A stretch of DNA of 64,000 nt from Salipaludibacillus sp. LMS25 (GTDB taxonomy: Bacteria; Bacillota; Bacilli; Bacillales; Salisediminibacteriaceae). Below are positions 25,814-34,324 of the stretch, piece after piece. The DNA lies in NCBI RefSeq assembly GCF_024362805.1, contig NZ_CP093299.1:4000001-4064000 (forward strand), read 5' to 3'. Below the pieces are notes generated by a model. The model was not told the DNA's origin and searched no databases. It saw only the letters and a list, made by a program, of their open reading frames with translations. Each line of letters opens with the position of its first letter. The first letter of the stretch is position 1. Made by a program: the position numbers and the translations under genes.

Positions 25814-26566
25814 ATGCCAGTTATATATCTACTTATAATAATGACTTTGTTAATGATCCCACTTATTTATAACATGGTGAAAGAAGCTAAAAGTCTTGAA
25901 ATGACAGAAGAAACGATTTCCCTCCCTATTCCTATACTCACTAAAAAGCTACTGTTTATATCTGATCTGCACAATCGAAAAATTGAAATGACTAAATGGT
26001 GGGAAAACGTGCAAGTAGATATCGTTATTATCGGAGGAGACCTTGTTGAAAGGCGAACGACAGAAGATAATGTTAGACATAATCTCAGGATCCTTACGTC
26101 GTTAGGTCAAACTTATTTTGTTACAGGCAATCATGACTATCGCTTTCACATGGACCATCTAACCGCTATTTTAAATGAATTCAATGTTAAACAACTGAAT
26201 AATAAAGTAGTTGAAATAGATGACAAGTGGGCTGTTATTGGGATTGAAGATTATGGAACAGGGCATGCGCTTTTAGAGACGATTTATTCGACTAAAAAGC
26301 CAGCTATTTTAGTAAGTCATAATCCTGAAGCTGTTATAGCATTAAAAGATGAAAACCATTCCTTACGCGCTATGTTGTCAGGGCATACTCATGGAGGTCA
26401 GATACGACTAGGTTGGTTATCTCTAGGTGAAAAAGGAGGGTGGACAGAAAAGAATCAACTTCCCGTTTTCATTAGTAATGGATTTGGAACAAGGCACCTC
26501 CCCTTAAGGTTTGGTGCACCACCACAAGTACATATTATAACGGTAGTGGGTGGAGAAGAAAAATAA
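25814..26566 (+). CDS. ypbG: YpbG-like membrane metallophosphoesterase
   Basis: A 250-residue calcineurin-like phosphoesterase with an N-terminal membrane helix (residues 2-18). Metal-binding motifs appear in order: SDLHN, GGDLVERR, GNHDY and GHTHGGQ. B. subtilis YpbG (259) sits in the same place before mecB. Substrate is unknown. TAGGAGTTCGGTT precedes the ATG. fhs and a repeat cluster separate it from ypbF. Confidence 0.88.
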   Translation: MPVIYLLIIMTLLMIPLIYNMVKEAKSLEMTEETISLPIPILTKKLLFISDLHNRKIEMTKWWENVQVDIVIIGGDLVERRTTEDNVRHNLRILTSLGQTYFVTGNHDYRFHMDHLTAILNEFNVKQLNNKVVEIDDKWAVIGIEDYGTGHALLETIYSTKKPAILVSHNPEAVIALKDENHSLRAMLSGHTHGGQIRLGWLSLGEKGGWTEKNQLPVFISNGFGTRHLPLRFGAPPQVHIITVVGGEEK

Positions 26567-27257
26567 CTGTTATGTGCAAGGGACAAGCTGTGGTTTATTT
26601 AGCTAAAAGAGTCCGAATGGTGACATGCATGAAATAGGACGCAAATGCAGAAGATGAAACAGGATCTTGTATAAAGCACAAATGGCCTTTGTTGAGAATA
26701 AAGGCGGATGAGCTACTGACATGCACTCCATGTTTTCAGCATCAAGAAGCTGGTTATAACTATAATAAGGGACAAGCTAATGTATTTAAAAGATACGCGA
26801 TAAAAACATAAGATAACGGCTACTCATAACGCTTATCCCCTTCCTATTTGAAGACGAGGCAACAGATGATTTTATACGAGTGACCGGTCGTCAAAAGACC
26901 TGTGTAAAACAAGCTCGGTAATTTAGGTTGTTGGGATGACTAAAGGTGGTAAGTGGGGAGTAGAAGAACAGCTAAAGGAGCATAGTTCTTGCATCGTAGA
27001 ACAACTCATCCCGACACAGAAGCCCACTTATGAGCAATGGATCTGATTTAAGACAGTTACCAGCAGAAGCTTATTGCTACTAGGAACAAGAGTGATGAGC
27101 AATGGTTAACCTAGTTAACACGTTATTTGGAATAAGAATGGAATTTAGGCATAATACCGAACCTTTTTAGTGATAAAATCATAATTTACATTAAACACTT
27201 AAAGGTAAGTAAAGACACTTTTCTTTATATGCCGGAATAAAAGAGGGAGGAATATCC
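26567..27257. other. 691-base gene-poor region with decayed reading frames
   Basis: No intact gene. A 12-base direct repeat AAGGGACAAGCT occurs at 26578-26589 and 26767-26778. Two protein-like open fragments (26817-26921 and 26936-27046) are listed as a pseudogene. GAGCAATGG also occurs twice, near 27032 and 27093. The last 90 bases carry the AT-rich mecB promoter region. Confidence 0.45.
26817..27046 (+). pseudogene. Probable decayed protein gene
   Basis: Frame one (26817-26921) reads FLFEDEATDDFIRVTGRQKT and stops at TAA. A second frame begins at 26936 and reads MTKGGKWGVEEQLKEHSSCI, ending ...KPTYEQWI at TGA 27044. Both look like real protein composition, in adjacent frames, which suggests a frameshifted relic. 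Neither has a good ribosome site. The family is not recognised. Confidence 0.35.
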
Positions 27258-27842
27258 ATGCGCCTCGAACGACTGGCTTATGATAAAATGAAAATTTCTT
27301 TATCATATGAAGATCTTGAACAAAGGGGAATTTCCACTGATAAAGCTTGGTCTGACGTCCCTGTCATCGATGAGTTATTCCAAGAAATGATCACGGAAGC
27401 CAGCGAGGAATTAAACTTCGAACCTGAGGGGCCGGTGGTAGTAGAGGTATTTTCCATACCGTCTCAAGGCCTTGTTATTATTGTAACTAAGACAGAAGAT
27501 GTATTTGATGATGCCGAGTTGCCGTTTATGCAATGGGAGGCACTTGAAACTAAAAAATCTGGAGCAAACTTATTTAAGTTTAATGAATTCGAAGACGTTA
27601 TCCAGTTGTGTAAAATATTGCGTAAACAAACTATTCAAGGGGGAGCATTATTTCATTACCGCCATGCCTACTACTTAGCTTTTGATGATAGAGAACTTCC
27701 TGTGCCGCGAGTCAAAGTCATTTATGCCATCTGTTGTGAGTTTGGAGAACCTGCCAATACATCTGTTCATAAACTAAACGATTATGGTAAAGTTATTATC
27801 TCATCCGAAGCTATTAAGCATATAACTAACCATTTTCCTTAA
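27258..27842 (+). CDS. mecB: Adaptor protein of the MecA family (MecB/YpbH)
   Basis: A 194-residue adaptor, the same length as B. subtilis YpbH. The start MRLERLAYDKMKISLSYEDL and the C-terminal domain (HYRHAYYLAF, FGEPANTSVHKLNDYGKVI) are family features. MecA-type adaptors deliver substrates to the ClpC unfoldase. The middle is acidic. Genomic position after ypbG favours the MecB paralogue over MecA. GAGGGAGGAATATCC precedes the ATG. Confidence 0.9.
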   Translation: MRLERLAYDKMKISLSYEDLEQRGISTDKAWSDVPVIDELFQEMITEASEELNFEPEGPVVVEVFSIPSQGLVIIVTKTEDVFDDAELPFMQWEALETKKSGANLFKFNEFEDVIQLCKILRKQTIQGGALFHYRHAYYLAFDDRELPVPRVKVIYAICCEFGEPANTSVHKLNDYGKVIISSEAIKHITNHFP

Positions 27843-27876
27843 GAAGCCATTGGATAATAGGCTTCTTATTTTTGGT
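27841..27876 (+). terminator. mecB terminator
   Basis: AAGAAGCC (27841-27848, overlapping the stop codon) pairs with GGCTTCTT (27860-27867), followed by ATTTTTGG. Confidence 0.8.
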
Positions 27877-27885
27877 CTTTATTAG

Positions 27886-28032
27886 CTTTCAGCGGGCTGG
27901 TTAGTCGCTCCTCTCTACTACAAGTCATATTATTATCATCGACTTGTATATGGTAATGAGGAAACGGCTGTGAAGCAAATGACGAAAGTGCTAGAAAGTG
28001 GCGTAAAACAGGGAATGGAAATGGCATGCTAA
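27886..28032 (+). pseudogene. Open C-terminal-like protein fragment
   Basis: A 48-codon open frame without a start or ribosome site follows a TAG at 27883. It reads LSAGWLVAPLYYKSYYYHRL, then VYGNEETAVKQMTKVLESGV and ends KQGMEMAC. The composition is protein-like and faintly recalls the end of flavodoxin-fold FMN reductases, but I cannot support that. It is probably a relic of a lost gene between mecB and ypdA. Confidence 0.3.
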
Positions 28033-28170
28033 CATTCCTTGATTTGATATACTTTTCGTGAAAGATGCTTATGCTGGAATGATCGTTTATTTTTTTGACA
28101 TATACAAAGTGAACAGACTATTCGGCTGGATTTAATGAGGCATCTGATTTAAAATAGAGATAGGAAATAG

Positions 28171-28198
28171 GATCCCTTTAGCCAAAAGGGGTCTTTTT
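28171..28198 (+). terminator. Terminator hairpin just ahead of ypdA (possible attenuator)
   Basis: GATCCCTTT (28171-28179) pairs with AAAGGGGTC (28185-28193) with one G-T pair, followed by TTTTT. It lies 22 bases before the ypdA ATG. A consensus -35 TTGACA lies near 28096, about 75 bases upstream, so a transcript started there would pass through the hairpin. Confidence 0.6.
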
Positions 28199-28220
28199 GA
28201 TTGAATGAGGTGAAGGTAAT

Positions 28221-29198
28221 ATGGTAAAGGAAGATATCTTAATTGTCGGTGCAGGTCCCTGCGGTTTATCAGCTGCCATTGAATTGCAGAACATAGGATA
28301 TAACCCTCTTATTATTGAAAGAGGAAATATTGTCCACTCTCTCTTTAAATACCCTACCCATCAGCAATTTTTTAGTTCAAGTGATAAATTAGCTATCGGT
28401 GGTATTCCTTTTTATAGCACGGAAAGAAAACCGAAAAGAAATGAGGCTTTAGTCTACTATCGAGAAGTCGTTAAAGAGAAAGCGTTGCGGATAAAAGCTT
28501 ATGAAGAAGTACTGGCAGTGAGACAGGAAAAACATGGGGAATTTAGCGTGGAAACAAAACGAAAAACTGGGGGAAGGTTAACGTATATAGCTAAACATAT
28601 CGTTATAGCAACTGGCTATTACGATTCTCCTAACCTGATGAACATTCCTGGAGAAGACTTGCCACATGTTTATCACTACTTCCATGAAGCCCATACGTTT
28701 TTTAATCAAAAGGTAGTAGTCATTGGCGGGAAAAATTCAGCTGTAGATGCCGCCTTAGAATTGGAAAAAGCAGGTGCTGAGGTGACAGTAGTTTACCGAG
28801 GAGAAGACTATTCACAAAGTATTAAACCATGGATTCTTCCAGAATTCGAAGGGCTTGTTAAAAAGAACGTAATCAAGATGCATTTTAATACGGATGTGTG
28901 TGAGATTTTACCCAACGAGGTGATCATTCAGAAAAACGGGAAAATTGACCATCTAACTGCTGATTTTGTGTTCGCTATGACAGGTTATCACCCGGATCAT
29001 TCTTTTATTGAAGGTATGGGCGTTAAAATAGATAAAGAGACTGGTAGGCCAACGTTTGATAAGGACACGATGGAAACAAATATTGAAAACATTTATATTG
29101 CTGGGGTCATTGCTGCTGGTAATAATGCTAATGAAATTTTTATCGAAAATGGGCGGGAACATGGAAAAATAATTGCGCGCAGTATCGCATCGAAATAA
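28221..29198 (+). CDS. ypdA: YpdA family bacillithiol disulfide reductase
   Basis: A 325-residue FAD/NADPH enzyme (B. subtilis YpdA 324) that regenerates reduced bacillithiol. The FAD-binding GAGPCGLSAAIEL is at residue 9, the NADPH-binding IGGKNSAVDAALEL near 172, and a late IYIAGVIAAG segment marks the FAD domain. It lacks a CxxC pair, as is normal for the family. GAATGAGGTGAAGGTAAT precedes the ATG. Confidence 0.93.
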   Translation: MVKEDILIVGAGPCGLSAAIELQNIGYNPLIIERGNIVHSLFKYPTHQQFFSSSDKLAIGGIPFYSTERKPKRNEALVYYREVVKEKALRIKAYEEVLAVRQEKHGEFSVETKRKTGGRLTYIAKHIVIATGYYDSPNLMNIPGEDLPHVYHYFHEAHTFFNQKVVVIGGKNSAVDAALELEKAGAEVTVVYRGEDYSQSIKPWILPEFEGLVKKNVIKMHFNTDVCEILPNEVIIQKNGKIDHLTADFVFAMTGYHPDHSFIEGMGVKIDKETGRPTFDKDTMETNIENIYIAGVIAAGNNANEIFIENGREHGKIIARSIASK

Positions 29199-29234
29199 TT
29201 GACGACGTAAAAAAGACACCTACTTATATTTACG

Positions 29235-29278
29235 GGAGCTTCTTCACTTGCATAGTGAGAAGCTCTCGCCTTGTTTTT
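29235..29278. terminator. Bidirectional terminator between ypdA and ansA
   Basis: GAGCTTC (29236-29242) with GAAGCTC (29259-29265), extended inward by TCACT/AGTGA with a one-base bulge. A T-rich tract (TTGTTTTT) follows on the plus strand. Confidence 0.75.
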
Positions 29279-29280
29279 CA

Positions 29281-30249
29281 TTATTGTTGAAAGATTTCTT
29301 GTAACTTCAGAAGGTCCGTTGTTTCTTCAAGAGCTGCCATTAATTTAATACGTGCTTTTTGTCCATTTAATCCATTAGTAAAGATAACACCGATATTTTT
29401 GAGATGACGTCCACCTCCATCATAACTGTATGTGTCTTGAACGATGCCATTAAAACATCTTGATACGAGTACAACAGGGATACCTTTCGTTACTAATTTT
29501 TCAATGGGAGCTACCGTTTCAGGAGGCATATTCCCTTGTCCCAAAGCTTCTAGTACTAAGCCATCCATGTTGATATGGCAGACGGACTCCAATACTTCTT
29601 TCTCCATTCCTGCTACGGCTTTAATAAGCAAGACTTTTTTTGTTAATGAGGTTGCAGAAAACTTTTCTTGTACGATCGGTGCATGATGGAAATGAATGTC
29701 ACGTTTAGTTACGATACCAATTGGGCCGTATTGAGGGCTTTGAAAGGTTGCAATATTACTCGTGTGAGTTTTGGTTGCATTTTTAGCCGTGTGAATTTCG
29801 TCATTTAAAACGACTAATACACCTTTATTTTTAGCTGCCTCGCTCATAGCGGTCCTCACTGCGGATAATAGATTAGGTGGCCCATCAGAACCGAGTTCAT
29901 TGCTAGAACGCATCGCCCCAGTTACAACTACTGGACACTTACTTTTTATGATGAGATCAAGTAAATAAGCTGTTTCTTCAAGAGTGTCAGTGCCATGTGT
30001 GACGACGATGCCATCATAATGATGATTGGTTACTTCTTGATCAATAAAATGTGCTAACGACACCATTAAATCGATCGTCATGTGCGGGGAAGGAATATTA
30101 AGAAAGTCTTCACTTTTGATTTCTACCCCTTGTAAGCTGTCGATAGGGAGAGCTAAAGGGTTAGCACTTGTCGGCCTAACTTCCCCAGTATTTTTATCTT
30201 CGCTCATGGCAATCGTCCCACCTGTATGTACAATTAATATTTTTTTCAT
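29281..30249 (-). CDS. ansA: L-asparaginase, type I
   Basis: A 322-residue asparaginase (B. subtilis AnsA 329) that hydrolyses asparagine to aspartate and ammonia. The first catalytic threonine lies in VHTGGTIAMSED and the second set in VVTHGTDTLEETAYLLD; TGAMRSSNELGSDGP follows near residue 115. No signal peptide is seen, so it is cytoplasmic. AAAGGAGAGAGAATATG provides the ribosome site. It is convergent with ypdA and divergent from prsW. Confidence 0.94.
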   Translation of the reverse strand: MKKILIVHTGGTIAMSEDKNTGEVRPTSANPLALPIDSLQGVEIKSEDFLNIPSPHMTIDLMVSLAHFIDQEVTNHHYDGIVVTHGTDTLEETAYLLDLIIKSKCPVVVTGAMRSSNELGSDGPPNLLSAVRTAMSEAAKNKGVLVVLNDEIHTAKNATKTHTSNIATFQSPQYGPIGIVTKRDIHFHHAPIVQEKFSATSLTKKVLLIKAVAGMEKEVLESVCHINMDGLVLEALGQGNMPPETVAPIEKLVTKGIPVVLVSRCFNGIVQDTYSYDGGGRHLKNIGVIFTNGLNGQKARIKLMAALEETTDLLKLQEIFQQ

Positions 30250-30363
30250 ATTCTCTCTCCTTTTTTTCTGTCGTATATTGAAAATTGTTCAACTGTTTTC
30301 TAATATAGTACATATCACCAGCTAATGCGAATGGTACAAGTTTACCGAAAGGACACCGATCCG

Positions 30364-31035
30364 ATGATTTCAATTATAACAGTGGCTATTACTCCCGCTG
30401 TAGCCCTTTTAACATTTTTTTATTTAAAAGATGAATTTGAACAAGAACCGATCATCATGGTAGTTAGAAGCTTTATATATGGCGCTCTTCTCGTTTTTCC
30501 TGTTATGTTCATTCAATTTGCCATTCAGTATGAAACCGAGATCGCCTCACCTTTTTTACTGATTTTTTTCAAAGCGTCATTCATCGAGGAGTTTTTAAAG
30601 TGGTTTATCGTGCTCATAACTATATTCTATCATGTTCATTTTAACCAGCGGTACGATGGTATTGTCTATGCGACTGCAGTGGCACTAGGCTTTGCTTCTG
30701 TTGAAAATGTATTGTACTTACTTGCTAATGGTGTCGATACGGCTTTTTTTAGGGCTGTGTTCCCTGTGACAAGTCATGCTCTTTTTGGCGTGGTCATGGG
30801 CTTCTATTTCGGTAAAGCAAAATTTAATAGAGAAAAAAGGTATCGTTATTTATTTCTTGCTTTCTTTTTTCCATACACACTACACAGTTTGTATAATTTA
30901 ATACTTGTAGTTCTCAGTTCGTGGATGTATGTGTTAATTCCTTTTATGATAGCCTTATGGATGATCGCTTTAAAACATATAAAGAAAGCAAATCGATTAC
31001 AAGCACTTCACTATGTGAAACGTGAAATAAGTTAG
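30364..31035 (+). CDS. prsW: PrsW intramembrane metalloprotease
   Basis: A 223-residue polytopic membrane protein (B. subtilis PrsW 218) that makes the first cut in anti-sigma factor RsiW to activate SigW. It begins MISIITVAITPAVALLTFFY, then shows the acidic pair in SFIEEFLKWFI, and SHALFGVVMGFYFGKAKF. The ATG at 30364 matches the known N-terminus and has AAAGGA ten bases upstream; an ATG at 30325 would add thirteen residues. It lies ahead of sleB, as in B. subtilis. Confidence 0.93.
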   Translation: MISIITVAITPAVALLTFFYLKDEFEQEPIIMVVRSFIYGALLVFPVMFIQFAIQYETEIASPFLLIFFKASFIEEFLKWFIVLITIFYHVHFNQRYDGIVYATAVALGFASVENVLYLLANGVDTAFFRAVFPVTSHALFGVVMGFYFGKAKFNREKRYRYLFLAFFFPYTLHSLYNLILVVLSSWMYVLIPFMIALWMIALKHIKKANRLQALHYVKREIS

Positions 31036-31128
31036 AATATAGTGAAATGTTGAATATGAATGGAGATTCGTTGTATAGTAAACTGCAAAAGGTTTGTATA
31101 TTTTGGACGATAAAAGGAGTGGTCTTTT

Positions 31129-31296
31129 TTGCCTGAAATAAATCATCGGTATAAAGTTGTTATTCGCTGCGAACAGTGCGGGGAAAAATATATTCTCCGA
31201 GGTCGACCAAATGAAATGGGAGGCTTTGATACTGGATTTAAACGTTGCGTTTGCGGTAACGAATCAAAATTTGATATGGATGTTTCCCCAGAATAG
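31129..31296 (+). CDS. Small zinc-ribbon protein (55 residues)
   Basis: TTG start at 31129 with AAAGGAGTGG upstream. The product begins MPEINHRYKVVIRCEQCGEK and has two CxxC-type knuckles (RCEQCG and RCVCGN), so it probably binds one zinc. The gene has its own region between prsW and a strong terminator at 31336. I do not recognise a named family; conserved small zinc-ribbon proteins of this kind occur in Bacilli. Confidence 0.7.
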   Translation: MPEINHRYKVVIRCEQCGEKYILRGRPNEMGGFDTGFKRCVCGNESKFDMDVSPE

Positions 31297-31335
31297 GGAC
31301 ATTGATGAACAAAAAATATTGTGAAAACTGTCTTG

Positions 31336-31370
31336 AACTGCACCTTAAGAAAGAGGTGCAGTTTTATTTA
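31336..31370 (+). terminator. Terminator after the zinc-ribbon gene
   Basis: AACTGCACCT (31336-31345) pairs perfectly with AGGTGCAGTT (31354-31363), followed by TTATTTAGG. Confidence 0.8.
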
Positions 31371-31570
31371 GGTCTATATCCAACTTTAAAAGGGCAGACG
31401 GTTGTTTGAAAAATTAACATGAGATAGATGAAAGGTGAAAGCGAAAAATAGCTGTATCTAGACCCGACTACACTGTGTTTAATGTTGTTAATTAGTTGAG
31501 GGAGTCCTAGGTAACGTTTCTTATTTAATGTGAGAAGTGAGTCTTCTTATAGCTAGCTAGATGTTTTATG

Positions 31571-31599
31571 GAATAAATCTCACCCTTTAGATAAAACTA
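31571..31599 (+). promoter_or_regulatory. Candidate sigma-G promoter for sleB-ypeB
   Basis: GAATA at 31571-31575 and AAAACTA at 31593-31599 are 17 bases apart, matching the forespore sigma-G layout with two mismatches in the -10. sleB is sigma-G dependent in B. subtilis. Confidence 0.3.
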
Positions 31600-31650
31600 A
31601 GCTTATTCACATGTCTCTCAATCAGATAGCTAGACTAAAGGAGGATCTCT

Positions 31651-32835
31651 ATGAAACAAAACCATACTAAGCTTTCGGTTATACAGCTGATAATAGTGAC
31701 GCTTTTTTGCGTGGTGAGTCTGACCATTCCTCAAAGCGCCGAAGCATTTTCAGATCAAGTTGTGCAACGAGGGGCAACTGGAGACGATGTGGTGGAGCTC
31801 CAAGCGAGAATGCAGTATAACGGGTATTACAATGGAACAATTGATGGCGTGTTTGGATGGCAGACATATTGGTCTGTTAAAGAGTTTCAAAAGCAGTTTG
31901 GACTGGAAGTAGTAGATGGTGTAGTAGGAGATAAAACAAAAGCGATGCTTGAACGGGCTACCAAATATGATAAAGAATTTGTTCTTCAAAACCTTAGAGA
32001 AGGAAGGAAATTTACGTACTACGGAGGTGTTGATAAAAATATTCAAAGAGGACCAAAAGGTAGCAAGGGTCAACCGAAAAAACAGCCAAAAGACGATGGC
32101 GTAGAAAAACAACAAGAACAAAAACAACCTAAAGAGGAAGCACCGGCTCCTAAAGAAGAGCCTCCAGCAGAAGAGCAGCAACCCCAAGCAAAAGAAAGAC
32201 CAGTAAAAGAGGAGCCAGAAGCCCCAGCAGAAGAAAGTCCTCCTGAGCAACAGGAACCGGCAGAAGAGCCAACCCCAGAAGGGGCTGAGGAACCTGAAGA
32301 AGCACCTGAAGAGCCAGAAGAAGCACCAGCAGAACCTGAAGAGACACCTGAGGAGCCAGAAGCACCTGAGGAACCTGAAGAGGATCCCATAGAAGAGATA
32401 GAGACTCCTGAAGAAGAAGAGCCAGAAGCTCAAGATGATGACATTAATATTGAAAAAGCTATGAATGTTCCAGAAGGATTTTCGGACAATGATATTCAAC
32501 TGATGGCACAGGCTGTATACGGGGAGGCACGAGGCGAACCGTATGAAGGACAAGTAGCTGTTGCAGCCGTTATACTGAATCGAATCGAAAGTCCAATTTT
32601 CCCTAATACTGTATCTGATGTCATATTTGAACCTCTGGCATTCACGGCAGTAGCAGATGGGCAAATATGGATGGAGCCTAATGAGCGAGCAAGAAAAGCT
32701 GTTATGGATGCTATTAACGGTCAAGATCCATCAGGCAATGCCATCTACTATTTTAACCCTCAAACAGCAACGAATAAATGGATTTGGTCCCGTCCGCAAA
32801 TTAAACAAATTGGCAAACACATTTTCTGTGAATAA
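31651..32835 (+). CDS. sleB: Spore cortex-lytic enzyme SleB with expanded acidic linker
   Basis: A 394-residue lytic transglycosylase of germination (B. subtilis SleB 305). Residues 1-33 form the signal peptide; a peptidoglycan-binding domain follows (RGATGDDVVELQARMQYNGY, about 38-105). Residues about 145-265 are a low-complexity linker of E, P and A, including repeated PEEAPEEPEE units. The C-terminal hydrolase domain (about 275-394) has the expected glutamate in AQAVYGEARGEPYEG. The extra length over B. subtilis is nearly all linker. The strong TAAAGGAGGATCTCT site fixes the start. It is followed by ypeB, whose product stabilises SleB. Confidence 0.95.
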   Translation: MKQNHTKLSVIQLIIVTLFCVVSLTIPQSAEAFSDQVVQRGATGDDVVELQARMQYNGYYNGTIDGVFGWQTYWSVKEFQKQFGLEVVDGVVGDKTKAMLERATKYDKEFVLQNLREGRKFTYYGGVDKNIQRGPKGSKGQPKKQPKDDGVEKQQEQKQPKEEAPAPKEEPPAEEQQPQAKERPVKEEPEAPAEESPPEQQEPAEEPTPEGAEEPEEAPEEPEEAPAEPEETPEEPEAPEEPEEDPIEEIETPEEEEPEAQDDDINIEKAMNVPEGFSDNDIQLMAQAVYGEARGEPYEGQVAVAAVILNRIESPIFPNTVSDVIFEPLAFTAVADGQIWMEPNERARKAVMDAINGQDPSGNAIYYFNPQTATNKWIWSRPQIKQIGKHIFCE

Positions 32836-32853
32836 ACTTTGGAGGTGAAGCTA

Positions 32854-34200
32854 ATGGCACGAAATATTATTATTGCTATATTAGTTGTAGTTGTTGCAGG
32901 TGCAGGATTTTGGGGCTATAGAGAACACGAGGAGAAAAACGCGATTTTAAATCATACAGAGAACACCTATCAACGAGCTTTTCATGATTTAACTTATCAG
33001 GTTGATTTGTTGCATGATGAAATTGGGTCCACTTTAGCCATGAATTCCACAGAAAAGCTCTCACCGTCGTTAGCGGAAGTGTGGCGGATAACCTCACAAG
33101 CTCAAAATGACTTAGGGCAATTACCTTTAGGTTTAATGCCATTTAGTAAAACTGAGGAGTTCTTAAAGAAGGTCGGTGATTTTTCATATCAGCATTCCAT
33201 TAGGAATCAAGAACATGAGCCTCTAACTGATGAAAACTATGACGATTTAAAAACACTCTATAGTCAAGCGGCAGATATACAAAATGAATTAAGAAGTGTT
33301 CAGTCGTTAGTTTTAAAAGATCATTTAAGATGGATGGATGCGGAATTGGCCATGAGCGCAGGAGAAGAGCCCTTAAATAACGCCATAGTAAATGGGTTTA
33401 AAATTATCGATGATAAGGTATCTGGATTTTCGGAAGTTAATTTTGATTCCGAAACAGAACATGTAGCCGGAAATGATGAAAAAATATACGAACGAATCAA
33501 AGATGAAAAGACGATAACTAAGCAAGAAGCGGAGGAGGTTGCTAAAACATTTTTAGGGCGATCTGCGTTAGGTGATGTGCAAGTGACAGAAACAGGAGAA
33601 GGTTTAGATTACGAAGCATATAGCTTGACGATAGCTGACAGAAAGCATAATACTAACGTCACAATGGATATTACTAAAAATGGTGGGCATCCGGTGTGGA
33701 TGTTGAATGAAAGAGATATTGATAAAGATGTCTTAAGCTTAAGTGAAGCCGCTGATAACGCTAAAAACTTTCTAGAAACTAACGACTTTAATGACATGCA
33801 ATTAGTTGATAGTAAGCAATATGATAACGTGGGAGTCTTCCAGTTCGTGTTCGTTGATGACAAGATTCGAATTTACCCTGATGAAGTCGTGGTAGAAGTG
33901 GCTTTAGATGAAGGTGATATTATCGCGTTTGAAAACTTTGCCTATTTAGCAAACCATAAGGATGATCGTGAATTTAACTTAGAATTGACAAAAGAGGACG
34001 CTGAGGAAAAAGCAAATGGGAATCTCGATATTAAGGAACATTATGTGGCAGTGATTGAAAACCAAGCTGGAGACGAAGTGACATGTCATGAATTTTATGG
34101 GACGATCGAAAATGACACATTTCGTATCTTTATTAATGCGGAAACGGGAAATGAAGAACAAGTAGAAAAACTTCCTAATCCGGAACCTGTCTATCACTAA
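32854..34200 (+). CDS. ypeB: Germination protein YpeB
   Basis: A 448-residue spore membrane-associated protein (B. subtilis YpeB 450) needed for SleB stability and localisation. An N-terminal membrane anchor (residues 4-20) leads to a helical domain and C-terminal PepSY-like repeats (QEAEEVAKTFL, EDAEEKANG). The ATG at 32854 lies four bases after GGAGGTGAAG; a TTG at 32839 is upstream of that site. It is 18 bases after sleB and ends at a terminator. Confidence 0.94.
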   Translation: MARNIIIAILVVVVAGAGFWGYREHEEKNAILNHTENTYQRAFHDLTYQVDLLHDEIGSTLAMNSTEKLSPSLAEVWRITSQAQNDLGQLPLGLMPFSKTEEFLKKVGDFSYQHSIRNQEHEPLTDENYDDLKTLYSQAADIQNELRSVQSLVLKDHLRWMDAELAMSAGEEPLNNAIVNGFKIIDDKVSGFSEVNFDSETEHVAGNDEKIYERIKDEKTITKQEAEEVAKTFLGRSALGDVQVTETGEGLDYEAYSLTIADRKHNTNVTMDITKNGGHPVWMLNERDIDKDVLSLSEAADNAKNFLETNDFNDMQLVDSKQYDNVGVFQFVFVDDKIRIYPDEVVVEVALDEGDIIAFENFAYLANHKDDREFNLELTKEDAEEKANGNLDIKEHYVAVIENQAGDEVTCHEFYGTIENDTFRIFINAETGNEEQVEKLPNPEPVYH

Positions 34201-34207
34201 AATTTAT

Positions 34208-34242
34208 GAACGAAGAGCCTTGACGGGGCCCTTCGTTCTTTT
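34208..34242 (+). terminator. sleB-ypeB terminator
   Basis: GAACGAAG (34208-34215) pairs with CTTCGTTC (34231-34238), with an inner GCC/GGG extension, followed by TTTTC. Confidence 0.8.
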
Positions 34243-34324
34243 CATAATAAGAAGAAGGATATTGTGCGATGCATATCGAAGAAAAATTATAAACTTTAAA
34301 TGTGGTTTATTTAGGAGGGTTCCT

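Larger units (their letters stand above)
31297..31650. other. 354-base gap before sleB
   Basis: It holds the terminator at 31336-31370 and, near its end, a candidate sigma-G promoter. The middle (31380-31560) shows nothing I can identify. Confidence 0.5.

Noticed and set aside
31750..32724. Long minus-strand open frames antisense to sleB (up to 324 codons)
   Set aside because: They arise from the E/P/A-rich codon bias of the SleB linker, which lacks stops on the other strand. No start signals, and composition is unlike a real protein.
34220..34324. N-terminal extension of MotI to an upstream start
   Set aside because: It overlaps the ypeB terminator and adds residues outside the family; AGGAGGG points to the TTG at 34325.
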